Shown here: positions 35,345 to 48,600 of the stretch, piece after piece | Layout: every line of letters begins with the position of its first letter | Numbering within the stretch: the stretch's first letter is position 1 | Assembly (NCBI GenBank): GCA_029582155.1 | Contig: CM055897.1 | Coordinates: 17,502,576 to 17,566,575, forward strand | Length of the DNA stretch: 64,000 nucleotides | Source of the DNA: Panopea generosa | Lineage: Eukaryota; Mollusca; Bivalvia; Adapedonta; Hiatellidae | Direction of reading: 5' to 3' | Made by a program: the position numbers and the translations under genes | Notes under the pieces: model-generated | The model's input: only the letters and a program-made list of their open reading frames with translations | What the model was told of the DNA's origin: nothing | Databases searched by the model: none

Positions 35345-38180
35345 AACGTATCATCGCCAGACTAGACTCTTACAAATACGGTAGCAGACACGTATATTGT
35401 AAAACTAGTCTCTTACCAAAGCGGTAACAGGTACGTATGTTGTAAAACTAGTCTCTTACAAATACGGTAACGGGCACGTATATTGTAAAGCTAGTCTCTT
35501 ACACATACGGTAACAGGCACGTTCATTGTAAAGCTAATCACTTACAAATACGGTAACAGACACGTATATTGTAAAGCTAGTCTCTTACAAATACGGTAAC
35601 GGACACGTATATTGTAAAGCTAGTCACTTACAAATACGGTAACGGGCACGTATATTGTAAAGCTATTCTCTTACAAATACGATAACGGGCACGTGTATTG
35701 TAAAGCTAGTCTCTTGCAAATACAGTAACAGGCACGTATGTTGTAAAACTAGTCTTTTACAAATACGGTAACGGGCACGTATATTGTAAAGCTAGTCACT
35801 TACAAATACGGTAACGGGCCATTATATTGTAAAACTTGGTAGCGGGCACGTATATTGTAATCTAGTCTCTTAAAGAACGGTAACAGGCACGTATGTTGTA
35901 AAACTAGTCTCTTACAAATACGGTTACGCGCACGTATATTGGAAAGCTAGTCTCGTACAAATACGGTAACGGGCACGTATATGGTTTTAGCTATACAAAT
36001 ACGGTAACGGGCACGTATATTGTAAAACTAGTCTCTTACAAATACGGTAACGGACACGTATATTGTAAAACTAGTCTCTTACAAATACGGTTACAGTCAC
36101 GTATATTGTAAAATTAGTGTTTTACAAATTCGGTAACAGGCACGTTTATTGTAAAACCAGTCTCTTACAAATACAGTAACAGGCACCTTAATTGTAAAAC
36201 TAGTCTTTAATAAATACGGTAAAGGGCACGTACATCGTAAAACCAGTCTCTTACAAATACAGTAACGTACACGTATATTGTAAAGTTAGTCGCTTATATT
36301 GTAAAACTTGGTAACGGGCGCGTATATTGTAATCTAATCTCTTAAAAAAAGGTAACAGTCACGTATGTTGTAAAACTAGTCTCTTACAAATACGGTTACG
36401 GGCACGTATATTGGAAAGCTAGTCTCTTACAAATACGGTAACGGGCACGTATATGGTTTTAGCTATACAAATACGGTAACGGGCACGTATATTGTAAAAC
36501 TAGTCTCTTACAAATACGGTAACGGACACGTATATTGTAAAACTAGTCTCTTACAAATACGGTAACAGTCACGTATATTGTAAAATTAGTGTTTTACAAA
36601 TTCGGTTACAGGCACGTGTATTGTAAAACCAGTCTCTTACAAATACAGTAACAGGCACGTTAATTGTAAAACTAGTCTTTTATAAATACGGTAAAGGGCA
36701 CGTACATCGTAAAACCAGTCTCTTACAAATACAGTAACGTACACGTATATTGTAAAGTTAGTCGCTTATATTGTAAAACTTGGTAACGGGCGCGTATATT
36801 GTAAACTAGTCTCTTAAAAAACGGTAACAGGCACGTATGTTGTAAAACTAGTCTCTTACAAATACGGTTACAGGCACGTATATTGGAAAGCTAGTCTCTT
36901 ACAAATACGGTAACGGACACGTATATGGTAAAGCTATACAAATTCGGCTACGGGCACGTATATTGTAAAACTAGCCTCTTACAAATACGGTAACGGACAC
37001 GTATATTGTAAAACTAGTCTCTTACAAATAAGGTAACAGTCACGTATATTGTAAAATTAGTCTCTTACAAATACGGTAACAGGCACGTTTATTGTAAAAC
37101 CAGTCTCTTACAAATACGGTAACAGGCACGTTGATTGTAAAACTAGTCTCTTACAAATACGGTAACAGGCACGTATATTGTAAAACTAGTTTTTTACAAA
37201 TACGGTAACAGGCACGTATATTGTAAAACCAGTCTCCAACAAATACGGTTACAGGCACGTTTATTGTAAAACCAGTCTCTTACAAATACGGTAACAGGCA
37301 GGTTAATTGTAAAACCAGTATTTTACAAATACGGTAACAGGCAAGTTTATTGTAAAACTAGTCTTTTACAAATACGGTAACAGGCACGTACATTGTAAAA
37401 CCAGTCTCTTACAAATACGGTAACAGACACGTATATTGTAAAAATAGTCTCTTACAAATACGGTAACAGGCACATATATTGTAAAACTAGTCTCTTACAA
37501 ATACGGTTACGGACACGTGTATTGTAAAGTTATCTCTTACAAATACGGTAACAGGCACGTACATTGTAAAACCAGTCTCCAACAAATACGGTTACAGGCA
37601 CGATTATTGTAAAACCAGTCTCTTACAAATACGGTAACAGGCAGGTTAATTGTAAAACCAGTATTTTACAAATACGGTAACAGGCAAGTTTATTGTAAAA
37701 CTAGTCTTTTACAAATACGGTAACAGGCACGTACATTGTAAAACCAATATCTTACAAATACGGTAACAGACACGTATATTGTAAAACTAGTCTATTACAA
37801 ATACGGTAACAGGCACGTACATTGTAAAACCAGTCTCTTACAAATACGGTAACAGACACGTATATTGTAAAACTAGTCTCCTACAAATACGGTAACAGGC
37901 ACGTATATTGTAAAACTAGTCTCTTACAAATACAGTAACGGACACGTATATTGTAAAACTAGTTTCTTACAAATACGGTAACGGACACGTATATTGTAAA
38001 GCTAGTCTCTTATAAATACGGTAACGTGCACGTATATTGTAAAACTAGTCTCGTACAAATACGGTTACAGACACGTATATTGTAAACTAGTCTCTTAAAA
38101 ATACGGTAATAGGCACGTTTATTGCAAAACAAGTCTTTAACAAATACGGTAACAGGCACGTATATTGTAAAACACATAAA
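35345..38180. repeat. 43-bp minisatellite, about 65 copies, with higher-order units
   Basis: The monomer contains CTTACAAATACGGTAACAGG then CACGTATATTGTAAAACTAG. Marker variants recur at fixed distances: ATGGTTTTAGCTATAC at 35981 and 36453, and its ATGGTAAAGCTATAC variant at 36925 (472 bp, 11 monomers); AGTCTCCAAC at 37231 and 37574 (343 bp, 8 monomers). Confidence 0.95.
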
Positions 38181-38399
38181 TGGTGAGGTGAATATATGCA
38201 TGTATAAACAAAACAAGTGATGCTATACGCGGCTTTGCAGAACAAATGATGAGTTGGGACATGTACATTAATTATAATGTATATCGGGGCGCATCCACAT
38301 CAAATTGAGGAAATTTAACAGTATCGAATTCAAATTCTTATATTTTGTTATATTCTTGGAAAACCATTATTAATAGAGAGATGTAAACCAAAAAGTGAA

Positions 38400-41300
38400 T
38401 ATTTCAGATTTAGAAATTCTTCGCCACAACTGTACCATTAGTTATAATCATATACGTTATTGGCCACACACTGTACCATAGGTCACTATCATTTAAGTCC
38501 TCAGTAACAAACTGTACCATAAGCCATGGTGAATTAATTCCTCAGCCACAAAATGTTTCATTAGTCACAATCATGTATGTCCTCAGTCACAAACTGTTTA
38601 ATTAGTCACAATCACTGAAATCGTCAGTCACAAACTGTACCATTAGTTGCAATCAGTGAAGTCCTTAACCGCAAACAGTACCATTAGTTACATTCATGTC
38701 AGTCCTCTGTCACAAACTGTTCCTATAGCCACACTGATTAGTCCTAAATCACAAACTGTACCATTAGTCATAGTGAATTAAGTCCTCAGCCACAAGCTGT
38801 TTCATTAGTTACAATCATGTAAGTCCTCAGTCACAAACTGTTTAATAAGTCACAATCACCTAAGACGTCAGTCACAAACTGTACCATTAGTTACAATCAG
38901 TGAAGTCCTTAGCCGCAAACAGTACCATTAGTTACATTCATGTAAGTCCTCTGTCACAAACTGTTCCTATAGCCACACTGATTAGTCCTAAATCACAAAC
39001 TGTACCATAAGTCATAGTGAATTAAGTCCTCAGCCACAAGCTATTTCATTAGTTACAATCATGTAATTCCTCAGTCACAAACTGTTTAATAAGTCACAAT
39101 CACTTAAGTCGTCAGTCACAAACTGTACCATTAGTTACAATCAGTGAAGTCCTTAGCCGTAAACAGTACCATTAGTTACATTCATGTAAGTCATCTGTCC
39201 AAACTGTACCATTCGTCATAATCATATAGGTCATGTACCTCAAACTGTACCATTAGGTCCTCTGCCACACACTTTACCATTAGTCATAATCATATAAGTC
39301 ATCGGACACAAACTGTACCATTAGGTCCTCTGCCACACACTTTACCATTAGTCATAATCATATAAGTCATCGGACACAAACTGTACTATTAGGTCCTCTG
39401 CCACACACTTTACCATTAGTCATAATCATATAAGTCATCGGACACAAACTGTACCATTAGGTCCTCTGCCACACACTTTACCATTAGTCATAATCATATA
39501 AGCCATCGGACACAAACTATACCATAAGTTGATATCATTGAAGTCAACTGCCACAAACTGTACCATTAGCAATAATCATAAAAGACCTCTGCCACAAACT
39601 GTACCATTAGTTATAATCATGGAAGATCTCTGAAACAAAATGTTCCATTAGTTATAATCATAAAAGACCTCAAAAACAAAATGTACCATTAGTTATAATC
39701 ATAAAAGACTTCTGAAACAAAATGTACCATTAGTCATAACCATATAAGTCATCGGCCACAAACTGTACCGTTACTTAAAATCAAAGAAGACCTCTCCCAC
39801 AAACTGTACCATTAGTTATTATCATAGAAGATATCTGCAACAAGCTGTACCATTAGTTATAATCATAGAAGATCTCTGCCACAAGCTGTACCATTAGTTA
39901 TAATCATATAGGATCTCTGTCACAAACTGTACCGTTAGTTATAATCATAGAAGATCTCTGCCACAAGCTGTACCATTAGTTATAATCATAGAAGATCTCT
40001 GCCATAGACTGTACCATAAGTTATAATCATAGAAGACCTCGGTCACAAACTGTACCATTACTCACATTCATATAAAGCATTGGCAACAAACTGTACCATT
40101 AGTCATTATTAAATAAGTCTTCGGCCATAGACTGTACCATTAGTCATATTCTTATATGTCTTCGGTCAAAGACTTATAATCAGATAAGTCGTTATCCGCA
40201 GACTGAATCATTAGTTACAATCATATAAGTCATTGGCCACAGACTTTACCATTAGTTATAATAATAAAAGTTCTTGGTTACAGACTAAACCAATAGTCAT
40301 AATCATATAAGTCATTGACCACAAACTGATAAGTTATAATCATAAAAGTCGTATGCCACAGACTGTACCTTTAGTCATAATCATATTGGTCCTTGGTCAT
40401 ATACTGTTCCACTAGTCATAATCATATAAGTTATTGGCAACAGACTGTACCATTAGTCATTAGCATATAGGCACTCGGCCACAAACTGTATCATAAGTCA
40501 TTATCATATAAGTCCTCGGCCACAAACTGTACCATTAGTCATAAACATATAGGCACTTGGCCACAAACTGTATCATTAGTCATAATCATATAGGCACTCG
40601 GCCGCAAATTGTACTATTAGTTATAATCATATAAGTCTTTGGCCACAGTCTGTACCATTAGTCATAATCATATAGGCCATTGGCCACAAACTGTATCATT
40701 AGTTATAATCATATAAGTCATTGGCAACAGACTGTACCATTTGTCATATTCGTAAAGGTCATTAGCAACAAACTGTTTCATAAGTTATAATTATATAAGT
40801 CCTTGACCATAGACTGTACCATTAGTCATAATCATATAGGTCATTGACCACAAACTGTATCATTAGTTATAATCATATAAGTCATTGGCCACTGACTGTA
40901 CCATTAGTCATAATCATATTAGTCATTTGCCACAGTCTTTACCATTAGTCATAATCAAATAAGTCCTTGGCCACCGACTGTACCATTAGTCATAATCATA
41001 TAAGTCCTTGACCACAGTCTGTACCATTAGTCAGAATCATATAAGTCCTTGACCACAGTCTGTACCATTAGTCATAATCATATAGGTCATTGACCACAAA
41101 CTGTATCATTAGTTATAATCATATAAGTCATTGGCCACTGACTGTACCATTAGTCATAATCATATACGTTCTTGGCCACCGACTGTACCATTAGTCATAA
41201 TCATATAAGTCCTTGACCACAGTCTGTACCATTAGTCATAATCATATAAGTCCTTGACCACAGTCTGTACCATTAGTCATAATCATATAGGTCATTGACC

Positions 41301-42015
41301 ACAAACTGTATCATTAGTTATAATCATATAAGTCATTGGCCACTGACTGTACCATTAGTCATAATCATATAAGTCATTTGCCACAGTCTTTACCATTAGT
41401 CATAATCATATAAGTCCTTGGCCACCGACTGTACCATTAGTCATAATCATATAGGTCATTGACCACAGACTGTATCACTAGTCATAATCATATAAGCCAT
41501 TGGCCACCGACTGTACCATTAGTCATAATCATATAAGTCCTTGTCCACAGACTGTACCGTTAGTTATAATCATATAAGTCCTTGGCCACTGACTGTACCA
41601 TTAGTTATGATCATATAAGTCCTTGGCCACTGACTGCTGTACCATTAGTCATAATCATATAGGTCACTGACCACAGACTGTACCATTAGTCATAATCATA
41701 TAAGTCATTGGCCACCGACTGTACCATTAGTCTTAATCATATAGGTCATTGACCACAAACTGTATCTTAGTTATAATCAAATAAGTCATTGGTCAGAGAC
41801 TGTATCATTAGTCATAATCATATAAGTCAATGACCACAAACTGTATCATTAGTTATGATCATATAAGCCATTGGCCACAGACCGTACCATTAGTTATAAT
41901 CATATAAGTTCTTGGCCACAGACTGTACCATTAGTTATAATCATATAAGTCCTTGGCCATCGACTGTACCATTAGTGTTAGTCCCTGGCCACAGACTGTA
42001 GCATTAGTTATGATC
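38400..42015. repeat. 41-bp minisatellite, about 80 copies
   Basis: The monomer contains CATAATCATATAAGTC, then TTGGCCACAGACTGTACCAT. The left part (38.4-39.2 kb) is more diverged and has longer local units. To the right, blocks recur at 246 bp (40841 to 41087) and 205 bp (41087 to 41292), six and five monomers. Confidence 0.95.
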
Positions 42016-42184
42016 ATTGAAGTTTCAAAATGCATAGTTAGATTTAATTTCGAATCTTTTACTAAAAATGTCGTATAGTAATGCATAGTTATTCTACTTT
42101 GTGTGTTACAAATATTTACAAATTGTTTCATAAAATGTGTCACTTGATAAATATATTGGATGTTTGTTATAATTATGTATGTAA

Positions 42185-42400
42185 TGAATAAGGCGTTAAC
42201 GCCATTTTCAACACATTTCAGGTTATATATCCAGTTTTATTGCTAGTGAAGAACTCAGAACGAATCTAAGTAAAACCACCGTCCTTCCCCAAATAATTGG
42301 CAAACTTTCTCACATAAAGAAGTTGGAGCGAGCGGGACTCGAACCAAAGCGGTGAGAGGAAAATGATCCACGACCACTCGGTCACGGAGGAGCATCTGTA
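42185..42400 (-). mobile_element. SINE family IV, minus strand, with tRNA-like head
   Basis: AGGCGTTAACGCCATTTTCA (tail complement), GTAAAACCACCGTCCTTCCC, and GCGGGACTCGAACC (B-box complement), ending in a CTCGGTCACGGAGG head region. About 250 bases before the first recognised exon of SLC34 copy B. Confidence 0.75.
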
Positions 42401-42653
42401 TGAAATGAGAAACATTATACGTTTTTAAGTTACAAATAAAAACATTTTGAATTGTGAATCATTATATATCAAAAATTGCATGTAAGCATGTTTTGCAAAT
42501 TAACATGCCCTGGAGCTTTTATTTGTCAAACATATACTAGTAATCATGCGAATATTGCATAAACATATCCGCGTTTTCTCTGTTCATTTCTTGTTTACAT
42601 GGATTGTTTTACATATACAACATTTATAAAATGTTGATATTTTGTCGATTCAG

Positions 42654-45600
42654 AAATCAACAAGTAATGCTGACAAAGGCCAGGAAACAACTGATAATAA
42701 AAACGAAGGCAACGTAGAAAAGGTTCATGACGAGGATCCCTGGAAATTACCGGAGGTCAACGTTGAATACACACCTTGGTCAGGTAATGAATACTTAAAG
42801 CAGCGTGACCGTCAATGACAAATACTCAGCAAATGTTGCAGTTATGTTACATTCGCTAACATGAGAAAAATGATGTGTACAAATGGACACAGTAATAACA
42901 TGCATGTCTAAAGTTAGACCATGCAATATTATTCCCAAATACTCAGCAAATGTTGCAGTTATGTCAAAATCGCTTGCAGTTCAAGATAAAATGTGCGTAA
43001 AACGTGTGCAGTCGAATGAACCGGTCAAACTATCAATGTGCAGTATTTTATGCGATATATAACATGCATGTTAAAGTTAGTCCAGGTTCTATTACTCGTA
43101 TTACATAAGTGTTTATATATTCTTTATAGTCGTAAGAAACTGTCAAAACATCGTTAGTGTATAAATAAATCACCATGCTCTGTTAACCATCACATATTAC
43201 TTATTTATTCGAGTTTTCGACTCGTGATGTATTTAAGAAAGGCCAACAGATGAGATAGTTCTTAATGCATTTTAAGTCATTCATAAACATGTATATTCAT
43301 GTCATGTTTAAAGAAAATTGAGTTATCAATTAATTTCAATTTTAAACATGATTACTCATAATCTGTCCAAACTGCACCAAACACCAGGTATATAATCTAT
43401 CCAAACTGCACCAGTCACCAGGTATGTAATATGTCCAAACTGTACCAGTCACCAGGTATATAATCTGTCCAAACTGCACCAGTCACCAGGTTTATAATCT
43501 GTCCAAACTGCACCAGTCACCAGGTATGTAATCTGTCCAAACTGCACAAATAACCAGGTATATAATCTGTCCAAACTGTACCAGTCACCAGTTATATAAT
43601 CTGTCCAAACTGCACCAGTCACCAGGTATATAATCTGTCCAAACTATACCAGTCACCAGGTATGTAATCTGTCCAAACTGCACCCTTCACCAGGATTATA
43701 ATATGTCTAAACTGCACCAGTCCTCATGTATGTAATCTGTCCAGCTGCACCACTCACCAGGTATATCATCTGTCAAAACTGTACCAATCACCAGTTATAC
43801 AATCTGCCCATATTGCACCAGTCACCAGGTATGTAATCTGTCCAAACTACACCAATCATCATGTGTATAATCTGTCCAAACTGCGCCAATCATCATGTGT
43901 ATAATATGTTCAAACAGCACCACTCACCAGGTATATAATCTGTCCAAACAGCACCGATCCCCAGGTATATAATCTGTCCAAACAGCACCGATCACCAGGT
44001 ATATAATCTGCCTAAACAGCACCGATCCCCAGGTATATAATCTGCCCAAACTGCACCACTTACCAGGTATATAATCTGCCCAAACTGCACCACTCACCAG
44101 GTATATAATCTGTCCAAACTGCACCACTCACCAGGTATATAATCTGTCCAAACTGCACCACTTACCAGGTATATAATCTGTCTTAACTGCACTAAACACC
44201 AGCTATATAATCTGTCCAAACTGTACCAATCACCAGGTATAAAATTTGTCCAAACTGCACCATTCACCAGGTATGTAATCTGTCCAAACTGCACAAACAA
44301 CCAGGTATATAATCTGTCCAAACTGTACCAGTCACCAGGTATATAATCTGTCCAAACTGCACCAGTCACCAGGTATATAATCTGTCCAAACTGTACCAGT
44401 CACCAGGTATGTAATCTGTCCAAACTGCACCCTTCACCAGGTATATAATATGTCTAAACTGCACCAGTCCTCATGTATGTAATCTGTCCAGCTGCACCAC
44501 TCACCAGGTATATCATCTGTCAAAACTGTACCAATCACCAGTTATACAATCTGTCCATATTGCACCAGTCACCAGGTATGTAATCTGTCCAAACTACACC
44601 ACTCTTCATGTGTATAATCTGTCCAAACTGCGCCAATCATCATGTGTATAATATGTTCAAACTGCACCACTTACCAGGTATATAATCTGCCAAAACTGCA
44701 CCATTCACCAGGTATATAATCTTTCCAAACAGCACCGATCACCAGGTATATAATCTGCCCAAACTGCACCACTCACCAGGTATATAATCTGTCCAAACTG
44801 CACCATTCACCAGGTATATAATCTGTCCAAACTGCACCACTTACCAGGTATATAAACTGTTCAAATTGCACAACTCACCACGTATATAAGTTGTCCAAAC
44901 TGCATCAAACACCAGGTATATCATATGTCCAAACTGCATCAAACACCAGGTTTATAATATGTCCAAACTACACCAGTTGCCAGGTATATAATCTGTCAAA
45001 ACTACACCAATCACCAGTTATTGTGACAGTTAAAGCTGAACTCACGTTAACTTTAAAACAAGAAGGGCTTTCAATTATTATAACAGGGGACGTAACAAAG
45101 ACAGCAACACGCTCGGATTGAGAAGAAGAGTTATATTCAGATAAGAAAATTTTATGATTATTATTTTATCATGTTTTGTGTTAGCTTTTAATTTAATATT
45201 TGAATGATTTTATGAATTGCATTGTTTCGTGAAGACGTCAGTTAAAATGTTTGTCTCTTTTCAACGTTGTCAATGTTTATTAAAAGCAGATGTTGATAAT
45301 GATTTTAAACTGTACTTTTTATTCCCAATACAAATGACACCATCTTTTCTTTATCAATCAATGTATGTCAAATGCGTTGTTTTACGGGCTCGAAATGATA
45401 AAATTAAGACAAAGTGTGTGGAAAAGAAAACATTGAAAACGTTAACCAAAAATATACAGACATTCATTTGCTACATTCATTAACTGTATTTCAGAATTGA
45501 AACCAACTGATAAGCTCAAGAGAATAGCATGGGATTACATTGGCAAGACCGTGATTCTGATTGGATGCCTATATTTCTTTATTTGTTCTTTGGATTTTCT

Positions 45601-48600
45601 TAGTTCTTCGTTTCGTTTATTGGGAGGTAAGTAATTAAAGAGAAAACCCGATTACTTCAGTTAAACTGTTGGATTTATATCGATTTATAAAAACAATTAC
45701 TGTTCTTACGGTGTTCAAATTATTTCTTCAAGATTTTAATTTGATATTAAGTATACGGTCGATTTGTCTCAAACGAAATATCTATTAATAAGTGATAATT
45801 TAAAACGAACACAGAAATACCATCAAGTAAAAACATCACCAGGAACATGTTGAAGTTGGAACAAGAATAATATTGCTGTAAGTGTTGAGAATGTTGTTGA
45901 GAATGTTGTTCATCCGGGTATTTTTATATGATAAAGTATAACATAACAAAATGTTGCCAGTTGGTATAAACATATTCTACTTCGAGTGTTTATAGACAAA
46001 TAAATACAATACTCAAAATATAAAGAATAAGAACGAAAGAATACAATACGTATAATTTTCTTTTCCAAATTGCGTTGTGTAAAGAGTGTATAGGTTAATT
46101 GTTGATAAATGTAAATGATATTGATAAATGATATAGATACACATATGTTGCATCTGCGTCTTTTATATCGCCATTTTCTCTTCGTACTGTATTCTGAAAA
46201 ACGTTTGCTTTTTTTAATGTTTAGTTCAGTTTTTACACACATATATATTGTCGTACTTATTCTTAATTTCAACCTTACAGGAAAGACGGCTGGTTCTGTT
46301 TTTAAGAACAATGAATTATTGAACAACCCTGTAGCGGGCCTTATGATTGGTGTCATGGCAACGGGTCTGTTGCAGTCTTCTTCAACAACGACAGGAATTG
46401 CAATCAGTCTGGTTGTAGCAAAAGGTAACTGTTTTATAGTTCAGGTCGGACATTGTTTCTAACTTGACATACATTACATCTAAATTACATCTCCATCTCT
46501 GTCATGTTTCTGTACTGGGGATTAGATCAATGAAAGTTTCTCGGACGGAGCTGCGGATATAAGTTCTTAAACTCCTTTTGTATTTTTTTTATCCGCTTGC
46601 TATCCTATATCTGGGCATAACATCACCCAATTATTTTAGAAAAAAATATTTAACTGATTCCTGTTTACAACATGTACACCCGTATATATTTACCCATACC
46701 CACTCATACATCCTCCCATACTAATCAGTATCCACAAATATACATCCATACAAACCCTTCCATAAACACCCATACACAGTGAGCCATACCGAGCTACACA
46801 CACCTTTATGCACCAGTGCATACACATCCATAAACACACCCATTCATATCCGTAATATCCATACACATCCGACCATACACACCCATACACCCTACCCATA
46901 CTTACCCATATACAGCCATACAAACCCATGCACACCCAGCCATGCCAAGCTATACACAACCATACACCCTACCCATACACCCAACCCATACTAACTCACA
47001 TAAACCCATACCTACCCACACACCAAGTCATGCCAAGCTATAAACACCCAAATACACCAACCCATACACACCCATACATCCCACTCATACACAACCATAC
47101 ACCAAACCCATACACAACCATACACCATACACATCAATACACCCCACTAATACTAACCCACATACACCCATACCTACCCAAACACACATTCATGCCAATC
47201 TATACACACCCATATGCACCAACCAATACACCCTACTCATACTAACTCATATACAGCCATACAAACCCATGTACACCCAGCCATGCCAAGCTATACACAA
47301 CTATACGCCCCACCCATACACATCCATAACCCCACCCATACACATCCATACACCCAAACCATACTAACCCACATACACTCATACCTACCCACACATACCC
47401 AGTCATGCAAAGCTATACATACCCATATGCGCCAACCCATATAACCCACCCATACTTACCCATATACAGCCATACAAACCTATGCACTCCAAGCTATGCC
47501 AAGCTATCACATCCATACAACCCGTCCGTACACATCCATACACCCCACCCATACTAACCCACATACAGCCATACAAACTCATACATACCCAGCTAAACCA
47601 AGCTATACACACCCATATACACAAACCCATACACCCAACCCAAACTAACCCACATACAGCCATACACACCCATACACACCCAGCTATACCAAGCTATACA
47701 CACCCATATACACCAACCCATACATCCTACACATACTAACCCATATACATCCACACACATCCATACACACCCAGCTAAACCAAGATATACACACCCATAT
47801 ACATTAACCCAAACACACCCATACACACCACTCATACTAATCCACATACATCCATACACACCCAGTCATACTAACCCACATACATCCATACACACCCATA
47901 CACCCCACCCATACTAACCCACTTCATCCATACATACCCATATACGCCTAGCTATGCCAAGGTCTACACACCCATATGCACCAACCCATACACACTCATC
48001 CATACACTCCACTCATACTAACCCATATACACCCAAACACACCCGGTATACACACCCAATCATACTTATACACGCTCATTCATACACAAACAGTGATAGC
48101 CATCCATCAATACCTGCCCATACACAAATACATCAACGTGGATGCAGTCGAATTTGTAGGACGATAATCAGGCAAGGATACTTTCGTTTTATGATGTGAC
48201 GATGGAAAAAGAATGAGGTTTAACATTCCCTGTGGAGATTTTGAAGGTGGCGCCCTCTGTTTTCACTTCTTCTGTACGCCTGTGTTGTATTTATTTTGCT
48301 TATTTTATTTATTCTTATTTTGTATAGTTGCAGTATGTTATAAGTTTTAAAAGTTTACATGCTATTTTCAGTTCTTGAAGTACCGGACGTGATACCTATC
48401 GTGATGGGAGCAAACATCGGTACATCAATCACGAACACAATCGTCTCCATGGGACAAATCACGAATAAAAACGATTTCAGACGAGCTTTTGCAGGCGCTA
48501 CAGTACATGACATGTTTAATTGGTTGGCCGTGCTCGTGCTCTTACCGCTGGAGATTGCCACGGGTATGATTGACGCATGTTTTGTACTGTGTATGTGCAA

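Noticed and set aside
35345-42015. CRISPR-like regular repeats
   Set aside because: The repeats are contiguous without unique spacers and the DNA is eukaryotic; these are minisatellites.
43924-44369. Minus-strand repetitive frames (SLDRLYTW and AVWTDYIPG motifs)
   Set aside because: Translation of the 34-bp satellite in an intron of SLC34 copy B. The unit is not a multiple of three, so successive units fall into different frames.
46690-48199. Overlapping frames rich in His/Thr/Pro on one strand and Cys/Gly/Val/Tyr on the other
   Set aside because: Translations of the ACCCAT-type minisatellite; they are out of register with the flanking SLC34 exons.
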